Positions 13,934 through 19,231 of a DNA stretch of 19,231 nucleotides are shown here, one piece after another. Position numbers and translations under genes: made by a program. The stretch comes from CAYRUP01 sp964578975. Its GTDB lineage: Bacteria > Pseudomonadota > Gammaproteobacteria > DSM-16500. Location of the stretch: assembly GCA_964578975.1 (NCBI GenBank), contig CAZOFA010000043.1, forward strand, positions 1 through 19,231, given 5' to 3'. A model generated the notes under the pieces. That model did not search any database and had not been told where the DNA came from. It saw nothing but the letters and a program-made list of their open reading frames with translations. Every line of letters starts with the position of its first letter. Within the stretch, counting starts at the first letter, position 1.

Positions 13934-13962
13934 TGACGGAAACAAGGCCGTCAATACTATCA
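13934..13962 (-). promoter_or_regulatory. Possible spc promoter element and leader hairpin before rplN
   Basis: On the minus strand an extended -10-like TGATAGTAT (13954-13962) is followed by TGACGG...CCGTCA (13953-13948 pairing with 13939-13934), a perfect 6-bp stem with an 8-base loop. The hairpin ends a few bases before the rplN ribosome binding site. No convincing -35 box was found, and a start site inside the hairpin would break it, so promoter and hairpin may not both be functional. Confidence 0.3.
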
Positions 13963-13970
13963 TGTTTATT

Positions 13971-14025
13971 CAAAAAATAAAGAAGTTACGGAAAAATGAT
14001 TTCACTTTTAACTAACGACTTCTTT
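13971..14025 (-). terminator. Terminator or attenuator candidate at the end of the S10 operon
   Basis: On the minus strand AAAGAAGT (14025-14018) pairs with ACTTCTTT (13986-13979) and is followed at once by ATTTTTT. Inside, AAAAGTG can pair with CATTTTT to extend the structure into one long interrupted, AU-rich stem. The structure overlaps the rpsQ stop codon. Position and T-run fit a partial terminator between the S10 and spc operons. Confidence 0.4.
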
Positions 14026-14298
14026 GTCAGCTTGTTCAATAACTTGCACCAATACCCAAGATTTTGTCTTAGAAATGGGACGACACATTTTAATTAGCAC
14101 GATGTCTCCAATTTTGCAGGCATTTTCATCATCATGTGCATACATTTTTGAAAACTTTCGCATATATTTGCCATAGAGTGGGTGTTTAACCTTGCGTTCC
14201 ACTTCTACCACAATGGTTTTATTCATTTTGTTGCTTATCACTTTGCCGACTACTGTTCGACTTGAAGCTACGTTTTCTTCTATCGTCATCATATTCAT
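14008..14298 (-). CDS. rpsQ: 30S ribosomal protein S17
   Basis: S17 is a primary 16S rRNA-binding OB-fold protein. The 96-residue sequence shows GKVISNKMNKTIVVEVERKVKHPLYGKY and DENACKIGDIVLIKMCRPISKTKSW, the two family signatures. E. coli S17 has 84 residues; the extra length lies at the N-terminus before VVGKV. The ATG at 14298 overlaps the rpmC stop (ATGA). In-frame ATGs at 14292 and 14289 are also possible starts, the first at better spacing from AAGG. Confidence 0.96.
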   Translation of the reverse strand: MNMMTIEENVASSRTVVGKVISNKMNKTIVVEVERKVKHPLYGKYMRKFSKMYAHDDENACKIGDIVLIKMCRPISKTKSWVLVQVIEQADKEVVS

Positions 14299-14486
14299 GA
14301 ACCTTCTTTTTCTCTTAAGATCGACATAATGCGTGCGATCTGTCTCCTTAATTTCTTAAAGAGATGTGTTTGAGGTGTTTGACCTAAACCTCTTTGCATG
14401 CGCAAGTTAAAGAGTTCTTTTTGCATCGCTACTTGTTCACCGCGCAACTCTTCGGCTGATTTGGATCTTAATTCGCTCGCTTTCAT
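14295..14486 (-). CDS. rpmC: 50S ribosomal protein L29
   Basis: L29 is a small helical protein near the exit tunnel that helps form the docking site for SRP and trigger factor. The 63-residue sequence begins MKASELRSKSAEELR and has the conserved KELFNLRMQRGLGQ segment followed by KKLRRQIARIMSILREKE. Length equals E. coli L29. It overlaps rplP by one base (TAATG) and rpsQ by four, so these three genes are tightly coupled. Confidence 0.97.
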   Translation of the reverse strand: MKASELRSKSAEELRGEQVAMQKELFNLRMQRGLGQTPQTHLFKKLRRQIARIMSILREKEGS

Positions 14487-14899
14487 TACATCACCGTCCG
14501 ACTTTCAAATACTGTTTTGACTGGTAACTTGTCCGCTGCCAGCCTAAGAGCTTCACGCGCCAAATCTTCTGGCACTCCCTCAATCTCAAACATCATGCGA
14601 CCGGGCTGTACTAATGCCACCCAGTATTCGACGTTTCCTTTACCGCTTCCCATACGAACCTCAAGCGGTTTTTTCGAGATAGGCTTGTCTGGGAAAATTC
14701 GAATCCAAATTTTTCCACCACGCTTAATATGGCGTGACATTGCACGTCTGGCTGCTTCGATTTGACGCGACGTGATTCGGCCAAGTTCAACGGATTTTAA
14801 CCCATACTCGCCAAAGCTCACTTTGTTTCCTCGAGTTGCAACACCACGATTGCGACCTTTAAATTGTTTGCGGTATTTTGTCCGCTTCGGCTGCATCAT
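14486..14899 (-). CDS. rplP: 50S ribosomal protein L16
   Basis: L16 lies near the A-site tRNA elbow and is needed for peptidyl-transferase centre assembly. The 137-residue protein begins QPKRTKYRKQFKGRNRG after the start and has RAMSRHIKRGGKIWIRIFPD and KPLEVRMGSGKGNVEYWVA. It ends with ALRLAADKLPVKTVF. AGGAG stands 8 bases before the first of two ATGs at 14899 and 14896. Two bases separate it from rpsC. Confidence 0.98.
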   Translation of the reverse strand: MMQPKRTKYRKQFKGRNRGVATRGNKVSFGEYGLKSVELGRITSRQIEAARRAMSRHIKRGGKIWIRIFPDKPISKKPLEVRMGSGKGNVEYWVALVQPGRMMFEIEGVPEDLAREALRLAADKLPVKTVFESRTVM

Positions 14900-14901
14900 T
14901 G

Positions 14902-15588
14902 TTACTTCTCCTGTTTAGCCGAAGTTTTTTCTGTTGCACCACCTTCAGCTTGATCTTTATCACCAATCACTTCACCTTTGAAGATCCATACTTTGACGCC
15001 AATCACACCATAAGTGGTGAATGCTTCTGCTACACCATAATCAATATCAGCACGAAGCGTGTGTAATGGAACTCGGCCTTCGCGATACCATTCACTGCGC
15101 GCAATTTCAGTTCCACCTAATCGGCCACTCACACAGATCTTGATACCTTTTGCACCCAGTCTCATTGCAGTTGTTACAGCACGTTTCATTGCACGTCTGA
15201 ACATGACACGTTTTTCTAATTGTTGCGCCACCGATTCAGCAACTAATTTTGCATCCAATTCAGGCTTACGAACTTCTTCAATGCTAACGTGTACAGGCAC
15301 ATTAAGTATTTTGTTAATTTCATCACGTAACGTTTCAACTTCTTTGCCACTCTTACCGATAATGACACCTGGTCTTGCAGTATAAACTGTAATTTTTGCA
15401 TTGCGTGCAGGTCTGTCGATTTGAATTCTACTGATGCCTGCTAACGCTAATTTTTCTTGCAAATATTCTCTGACTTTAATGTCAGCACATAATGTATCTG
15501 CAAAGTCTTTAGATGGCGCATACCAACGAGAAGACCAATCTTTTACGATCCCTAAACGCATGCCTATGGGATGAACTTTTTGACCCAT
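14902..15588 (-). CDS. rpsC: 30S ribosomal protein S3
   Basis: S3 lies at the mRNA entry site and contributes to the ribosomal helicase with S4 and S5. The 228-residue protein begins MGQKVHPIGMRLGIVKDWSS. A KH RNA-binding domain at about residues 40-105 has the GKSG loop (PGVIIGKSGKEVETLRDEI), followed by the C-terminal domain (GRLGGTEIARSEWYREGRVP). The tail after about residue 210 is rich in Glu, Gln and Lys. It overlaps rplV by one base (TAATG). Confidence 0.98.
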   Translation of the reverse strand: MGQKVHPIGMRLGIVKDWSSRWYAPSKDFADTLCADIKVREYLQEKLALAGISRIQIDRPARNAKITVYTARPGVIIGKSGKEVETLRDEINKILNVPVHVSIEEVRKPELDAKLVAESVAQQLEKRVMFRRAMKRAVTTAMRLGAKGIKICVSGRLGGTEIARSEWYREGRVPLHTLRADIDYGVAEAFTTYGVIGVKVWIFKGEVIGDKDQAEGGATEKTSAKQEK

Positions 15589-15932
15589 TAGTTTTTCTCC
15601 TCATCAGACACAATCACTGTTATATGGCATGTGGGTTTTAAAATCCGACATCCACGTCCTTTCGCTCGAGCGTGCATACGTTTGTAAGTCGTACCTTGAT
15701 CTGCAAAAATTTTCTTCACCAATAATTCATCGACATCAGCGCCGGCATTGTGTTCTGCGTTTGCAATGGCTGATTCCAGTACTTTTCTAACAACGGCTGC
15801 TGCTTTTTTCGGACTGAATTTTAATAAATTTAATGCGTGCTCAACCGACTTTCCCCTGATCTGATCGCAAATCAAGCGGCACTTCTGCGCAGACAGTCTG
15901 GCATATTTTAATCTCGCCGCGACTTCCATCAT
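15588..15932 (-). CDS. rplV: 50S ribosomal protein L22
   Basis: L22 contacts every 23S rRNA domain, and its beta-hairpin lines the exit tunnel, where changes can give macrolide resistance. The 114-residue protein has VAARLKYARLSAQKCRLICD, the LLKFSPKKAAAVVRKVLESA helix and the hairpin stretch RMHARAKGRGCRILKPTCHI. Two adjacent ATGs (15932, 15929) could start it. GGGGG lies 3 bases before the first and 6 before the second, so the second may be used. It is normal in length. Confidence 0.97.
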   Translation of the reverse strand: MMEVAARLKYARLSAQKCRLICDQIRGKSVEHALNLLKFSPKKAAAVVRKVLESAIANAEHNAGADVDELLVKKIFADQGTTYKRMHARAKGRGCRILKPTCHITVIVSDEEKN

Positions 15933-15948
15933 TTACCCCCTGCAATTA

Positions 15949-16245
15949 TCATGACTGTTTCTCTTCTGTCTTAACTTTTTTATCGCCCGAATGAGCACGG
16001 AAAGTTCTTGTTGCGGCAAACTCTCCTAATTTATGTCCCACCATATTTTCAGTGACAAAAATAGGCACATGTAATCGACCATTATGAACAGCGATAGTCA
16101 GACCGACCATTTCTGGCAAAATCATTGATCGACGTGACCATGTTTTAATGGGTCGTTTATTATTTGAAGCATTAGCTTCTTCCACTTTTTTCATCAAGTG
16201 TAAATCTACAAATGGTCCTTTTTTTACTGAACGCGGCACACTCAT
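15949..16245 (-). CDS. rpsS: 30S ribosomal protein S19
   Basis: S19 forms a complex with S13 in the small-subunit head. The 98-residue protein has PRSVKKGPFVDLHLMKKV at the start, then KTWSRRSMILPEMVGLTIAVHNG and HKLGEFAATRTFRAHSGDKK. It is a few residues longer than E. coli S19 (92) because of a charged C-terminal tail (VKTEEKQS). It lies 34 bases after rplB and 16 bases before rplV. Confidence 0.98.
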   Translation of the reverse strand: MSVPRSVKKGPFVDLHLMKKVEEANASNNKRPIKTWSRRSMILPEMVGLTIAVHNGRLHVPIFVTENMVGHKLGEFAATRTFRAHSGDKKVKTEEKQS

Positions 16246-16279
16246 ATCCTCATTTAAATTGTCGGTAAAAACTCATTCA

Positions 16280-17107
16280 TTAACCACGAGCTCTATCTTT
16301 TACAATAAATTTTCTGGTTCGTTTATTTCTTCGTGTCTTATAACCTTTTGTCGGCACGCCCCAAGGTGATACAGGATGACGTCCACCCGATGTTTTACCT
16401 TCACCACCACCATGTGGGTGATCGATTGGGTTCATTGCAACACCACGCACAGTCGGACGTATACCACGATGTCGACTTGCACCGGCTTTACCCAGCGATT
16501 TTAAGTTGTGTTCAGAGTTGCTCACTTCACCAATCACTGCACGACAGCTTGATAATACTTTTCTCATTTCACCAGAACGTAAACGTACTGTTGCATAAAT
16601 ATCTTCACGTGCAATTAACTGCACCGATGCACCAGCGCTACGTGCGAGTTGTGCACCTTTACCCGGTTTTAATTCCAGGCAATGTATGACTGAACCGATT
16701 GGGATATTGTTTAATGGTAAACAGTTACCCGCTTTAATCGGTGCATCTTGTCCCGAAATAATTTCATCACCTGCTTTAATCCCATTTGGCGCGACGATAT
16801 AGCGTCGTTCACCATCGACATACAACACGAGTGCGATATGTGCGCTGCGATTCGGATCATACTCAAGTCGCTCAATTGTTCCAGGTATACCATCTTTATC
16901 ACGCTTGAAATCGATCGCGCGATAAAGTTGTTTGTGTCCACCGCCAATGTGTCTACACGTAATTCTGCCATTATTGTTACGGCCGCCCGTTTTTTTCTTC
17001 ACACTGACTAACGACGCATGCGGCTTGCCTTTGTGTAACTCTTTTCTTGTCACTTTGATGACAAAACGCTGGCCCGGCGAGGTTGGTTTAGCTATTTCTA
17101 ATGCCAT
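16280..17107 (-). CDS. rplB: 50S ribosomal protein L2
   Basis: L2 is one of the most conserved large-subunit proteins and is needed for subunit joining and peptidyl-transferase activity. The 275-residue protein has the N-terminal RNA-binding domain (GRITCRHIGGGHKQLYR, YDPNRSAHIALVLY), the central SH3-like part, and the hallmark near residue 230, DHPHGGGEGKTSGGRHPVSPWG, split around its conserved His. Length is close to E. coli (273). An 86-base gap upstream holds a promoter candidate. Confidence 0.99.
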   Translation of the reverse strand: MALEIAKPTSPGQRFVIKVTRKELHKGKPHASLVSVKKKTGGRNNNGRITCRHIGGGHKQLYRAIDFKRDKDGIPGTIERLEYDPNRSAHIALVLYVDGERRYIVAPNGIKAGDEIISGQDAPIKAGNCLPLNNIPIGSVIHCLELKPGKGAQLARSAGASVQLIAREDIYATVRLRSGEMRKVLSSCRAVIGEVSNSEHNLKSLGKAGASRHRGIRPTVRGVAMNPIDHPHGGGEGKTSGGRHPVSPWGVPTKGYKTRRNKRTRKFIVKDRARG

Positions 17108-17132
17108 ATATTCCTCAACTCATCTCTGACGC

Positions 17133-17150
17133 TTACTCAATCGTGAGTAA
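17133..17150 (-). other. Leader hairpin before rplB
   Basis: TTACTC at 17133-17138 pairs perfectly with GAGTAA at 17145-17150 around a 6-base loop. It would lie at the very 5' end of a transcript from the promoter candidate at 17160-17187, about 25 bases upstream of rplB. It has no T-run, so it is not a terminator; it might protect the mRNA 5' end or bind a regulator. Confidence 0.4.
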
Positions 17151-17159
17151 AATCGCGCT

Positions 17160-17187
17160 ATTATAATGCCCTACGGGCAAATTCCAA
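17160..17187 (-). promoter_or_regulatory. Internal S10-operon promoter candidate upstream of rplB
   Basis: On the minus strand a perfect TATAAT (17160-17165) lies 16 bases downstream of TTGGAA (17182-17187, four of six matches to TTGACA). The predicted start is near 17153, in the 86-base gap between rplW and rplB. The spacer itself contains a small perfect inverted repeat (TGCCC-TAC-GGGCA, 17167-17179). It would allow rplB and later genes to be expressed apart from rpsJ-rplW. Confidence 0.55.
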
Positions 17188-17193
17188 GTACTT

Positions 17194-17493
17194 TTATGCT
17201 TGTTTGCCAACAAAATCAATTTGTTGCCCTGCTTCTAAGGTCACATAAGCTTTTTTCCATGCTTTGCTTCGACCTTGGATTGAACCAAAGCGTTTCGGTT
17301 TGGTTTTTACATTCACCATACGAACCGATTTCACTTTAGTTTTAAATAATTCTTCAATTGCTACTTTTACTTCAGGCTTAGTGGCAGAAGCCGCGACCTC
17401 AAACACATAAGCATTGCGTTTTTCAGCAGCAAGCGCTGCTTTTTCTGACATGTGTGGTGATACAACAATTTTTAATATGCGATCTTGTTTCAT
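17194..17493 (-). CDS. rplW: 50S ribosomal protein L23
   Basis: L23 lies at the exit-tunnel opening and is the main docking site for trigger factor and SRP. The 99-residue protein has LKIVVSPHMSEKAALAAEKRNAYVF, the VAIEELFKTKVKSVRMVNVKTKPKR core, and the RSKAWKKAYVTLEAGQQIDF ending. Length is normal (E. coli 100). It overlaps rplD by 4 bases (ATGA), indicating coupled translation. Confidence 0.98.
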   Translation of the reverse strand: MKQDRILKIVVSPHMSEKAALAAEKRNAYVFEVAASATKPEVKVAIEELFKTKVKSVRMVNVKTKPKRFGSIQGRSKAWKKAYVTLEAGQQIDFVGKQA

Positions 17494-18101
17494 TTTAGCA
17501 ACTCCTCAACTTGCTTAAGCGCTGCCACTGTAATCAAAACTTTTTCAGCTCCAACTAAGCAAACAGGATCCATAGCAGCAACATCACGCACTTCTAAACA
17601 TGTCAAATTACGTGAGGCCAGATAAAGATTTTCTTCAACTGCTTCCGTAATCACTAAAATATTTTCACCGACGCTTAATTTTTTTAATTTATTGATTAAA
17701 TCTTTTGTTTTATGCGTTTCAACTTGAAATGAATCAACCACAACTAATCTATCTAAGCGAATCAGTTCTGAAAAAATCGAACGAATCGCGCCGCGATACA
17801 TTTTTTTATTTACTTTCTGTTCGTAGTTTCGTGGTTTCGCTGCGAACACAACACCACCTTTACGCCAGAGCGGGCTTCTAATTGTACCTGCACGTGCGCG
17901 GCCAGTTCCTTTTTGTCGAAATGGCTTTATTCCACCACCACGAACTTCTGATCGAGTTTTTTGTGCAACGGTTCCAGCGCGTGCGGCCGCTTGAAATGCC
18001 GTGACAACTTGATGAACCAGTGCTTCATTAAATTTGCAGCCAAATACACTTTCGGCGACTTCTAATTTATTTTTCTTTGAACCTAATAAATTTAGTTCCA
18101 T
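17490..18101 (-). CDS. rplD: 50S ribosomal protein L4
   Basis: L4 folds early with 23S rRNA and its extended loop lines the exit tunnel; in E. coli it also represses the S10 operon through the rpsJ leader. The 203-residue protein shows the loop signature RGGGIKPFRQKGTGRARAGT followed by RSPLWRKGGVVFAAKPRNYE, and a C-terminal Rossmann-like part. Here rpsJ follows tuf directly with no long leader, so E. coli-type L4 control is unlikely. It overlaps rplC by one base and rplW by four. Confidence 0.98.
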   Translation of the reverse strand: MELNLLGSKKNKLEVAESVFGCKFNEALVHQVVTAFQAAARAGTVAQKTRSEVRGGGIKPFRQKGTGRARAGTIRSPLWRKGGVVFAAKPRNYEQKVNKKMYRGAIRSIFSELIRLDRLVVVDSFQVETHKTKDLINKLKKLSVGENILVITEAVEENLYLASRNLTCLEVRDVAAMDPVCLVGAEKVLITVAALKQVEELLK

Positions 18102-18763
18102 TATTTGGCTCCCTCTTTATCTTTTGCTTTCACGGATGGGCGGATCACAACATCTGAACCTGGAGCACCTGGTACCGCACCACGAACCAAAACAAGATTT
18201 CGATCTTTATCTAATCGAACAACTTTTTGTAATTGAATCGTGCGTTGCTTATTACCTAAATGGCCCGACATTTTTTTGCCTTTAAACACTTTACCGGGTG
18301 ATTGGCGTTGGCCGATCGATCCTGGTGCGCGATGTGATAACGAGTTACCGTGTGTCGCATCTTGTCCGGCAAAATGATGGCGTTTAATGGTACCCGCGTA
18401 TCCTTTACCTTTTGAGATACCGGTGACATCAACCATCTGTCCCACCGTAAAAACATCCACATTCAGCTCTGAGCCGACGGCTAATTCAGTTGTGTCTTTA
18501 CCTTCATCCAGCGTAAATTCCCACAGCCCACGACCGGGTTCCACGCCTGCTTTAGCATAGTGGCCCGCCATTGGCTTGCTCACACGGGTTCGCTTGCGAG
18601 CGCCTGTTGTGACTTGAACTGCACGATAACCGTCATTTTCAAGTGTTTTAATTTGTGTCACTCGATTGGGTAAAACCTCGATCACGGTGACAGGCACAGA
18701 AACACCGTCTTCCGTAAAGATACGCGTCATACCACATTTTCGTCCGACTAAACCTATAGTCAT
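18101..18763 (-). CDS. rplC: 50S ribosomal protein L3
   Basis: L3 is an early assembly protein whose long loop reaches the peptidyl-transferase centre. The 220-residue protein begins MTIGLVGRKCGMTRIFTEDG. The central loop has HGNSLSHRAPGSIGQRQSPG followed by KVFKGKKMSGHLG, with the glutamines (152, 154) in the region methylated by PrmB in E. coli. The C-terminal part is basic and ends in Lys-Asp-Lys-Glu residues. GAGG stands 8 bases before the ATG, in the 35-base gap after rpsJ. Confidence 0.98.
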   Translation of the reverse strand: MTIGLVGRKCGMTRIFTEDGVSVPVTVIEVLPNRVTQIKTLENDGYRAVQVTTGARKRTRVSKPMAGHYAKAGVEPGRGLWEFTLDEGKDTTELAVGSELNVDVFTVGQMVDVTGISKGKGYAGTIKRHHFAGQDATHGNSLSHRAPGSIGQRQSPGKVFKGKKMSGHLGNKQRTIQLQKVVRLDKDRNLVLVRGAVPGAPGSDVVIRPSVKAKDKEGAK

Positions 18764-18798
18764 TGTCTTCGCCTCAAAACTAGCCTGTATAGCTATTA

Positions 18799-19131
18799 TT
18801 AATCTTCTGCATCCACACTGATTTGTACATCCACACCCGCCGCTAAATCTAATTTCATCAGTGCATCAATCGTCTTGTCCGTGGGTTGATTAATATCAAC
18901 AACACGTTTATGTGTACGAAGCTCGTATTGATCACGTGCGTCTTTATCGACATGTGGAGAAATCAGCACTGTATACCGTTCAATTTGCGTTGGCAGCGGT
19001 ATTGGACCTCTCACTTGAGCCCCAGTACGTTTTGCCGTTTCAACTATTTCGCGTGTTGAGCGATCAATCAAACGATGATCGAAGGCTTTTAAGCGAATTC
19101 GTATTCTTTGACTCTTTCTTCCGATAGCCAT
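18799..19131 (-). CDS. rpsJ: 30S ribosomal protein S10
   Basis: S10 is a small-subunit head protein and, as NusE, part of transcription antitermination complexes with NusB. The 110-residue protein has QRIRIRLKAFDHRLIDRSTR, TGAQVRGPIPLPT and the ending KLDLAAGVDVQISVDAED. It is a few residues longer than E. coli S10 (103), with an extra IGRKS at the N-terminus and an acidic C-terminal tail. Only 5 bases separate it from the tuf stop, so it is probably read from the tuf transcript and has no S10-type leader. Confidence 0.98.
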   Translation of the reverse strand: MAIGRKSQRIRIRLKAFDHRLIDRSTREIVETAKRTGAQVRGPIPLPTQIERYTVLISPHVDKDARDQYELRTHKRVVDINQPTDKTIDALMKLDLAAGVDVQISVDAED

Positions 19132-19136
19132 AATGT

Positions 19137-19231
19137 TTACTCTACTACTTTAGCAACAACGCCAGCACCAACCGTGCGGCCACCTTCACGAATTGCAAAT
19201 CGTAAACCTTCTTCCATTGCAATCGGTGCAA
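19137..19231 (-). CDS. tuf: Elongation factor Tu, C-terminal end (partial)
   Basis: The last 31 codons of a minus-strand gene run in from the right window edge and end with TAA at 19137-19139. They read PIAMEEGLRFAIREGGRTVG followed by AGVVAKVVE, the C-terminus of the EF-Tu beta-barrel domain III. EF-Tu delivers aminoacyl-tRNA to the ribosome. Its place immediately before rpsJ fits a str operon (rpsL-rpsG-fusA-tuf) joined to the S10 operon; the genes further upstream lie outside the window. Confidence 0.97.
   Translation of the reverse strand, partial: APIAMEEGLRFAIREGGRTVGAGVVAKVVE

Noticed and set aside
13920..13973. Upstream start for rplN adding 18 residues
   Set aside because: The family starts at MIQTQT, the ATG at 13919 has GGAG at good spacing, and the extra segment overlaps a hairpin and has no L14-like sequence.

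Overview
The window is a bacterial chromosomal segment of fairly low GC (estimated by eye at about 40%). It is dominated by a minus-strand ribosomal-protein supercluster in the canonical S10-spc-alpha order. Protein sequences throughout (RpoA C-terminal domain, S13, L2, S10, EF-Tu tail, MinCDE, RibD) look gammaproteobacterial. The low GC, the interspersed palindromic repeats and a long S14 with a Cys/His zinc-type motif suggest a Legionellales/Coxiellaceae-like lineage; this placement is inference, not proof.

Layout from left to right: (1) 1-141 is an open frame that may be the 3' end of an unidentified plus-strand gene. (2) 318-947 encodes an unrecognised secreted protein with eight cysteines in its mature part, the only complete plus-strand gene. 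It converges on the Min operon across a bidirectional terminator (about 960-1000). (3) 1003-3973, minus strand, is a tightly overlapping set transcribed ribB > yajQ > minC > minD > minE, linking a riboflavin-synthesis gene to the Min division-site system. (4) 4005-4156 is a repeat-rich spacer with a perfect 35-bp inverted repeat and a 24-bp tandem repeat. (5) ribD (4166-5293) carries a 57-bp imperfect palindromic repeat in frame within its deaminase domain. (6) 5372-8232 is the alpha operon (rpsM-rpsK-rpsD-rpoA-rplQ) with a candidate promoter upstream. (7) 8343-13919 is the spc operon (rplN-rplX-rplE-rpsN-rpsH-rplF-rplR-rpsE-rpmD-rplO-secY-rpmJ); rpmJ is only 37 codons. (8) 14008-19131 is the S10 operon (rpsJ-rplC-rplD-rplW-rplB-rpsS-rplV-rpsC-rplP-rpmC-rpsQ). 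(9) The window ends inside the 3' end of tuf, five bases upstream of rpsJ, so the S10 operon continues directly from a str-type operon without an E. coli-style S10 leader.

Together the right three quarters make ribosomal proteins, the SecY translocon channel and the RNA polymerase alpha subunit. The left part makes two riboflavin enzymes, a nucleotide-binding YajQ protein and the three Min proteins. No tRNA, rRNA, CRISPR array, transposase or phage gene was seen. The least ordinary signals are the repeat elements in and beside ribD, the cysteine-rich secreted orphan, and the zinc-type motif in S14.
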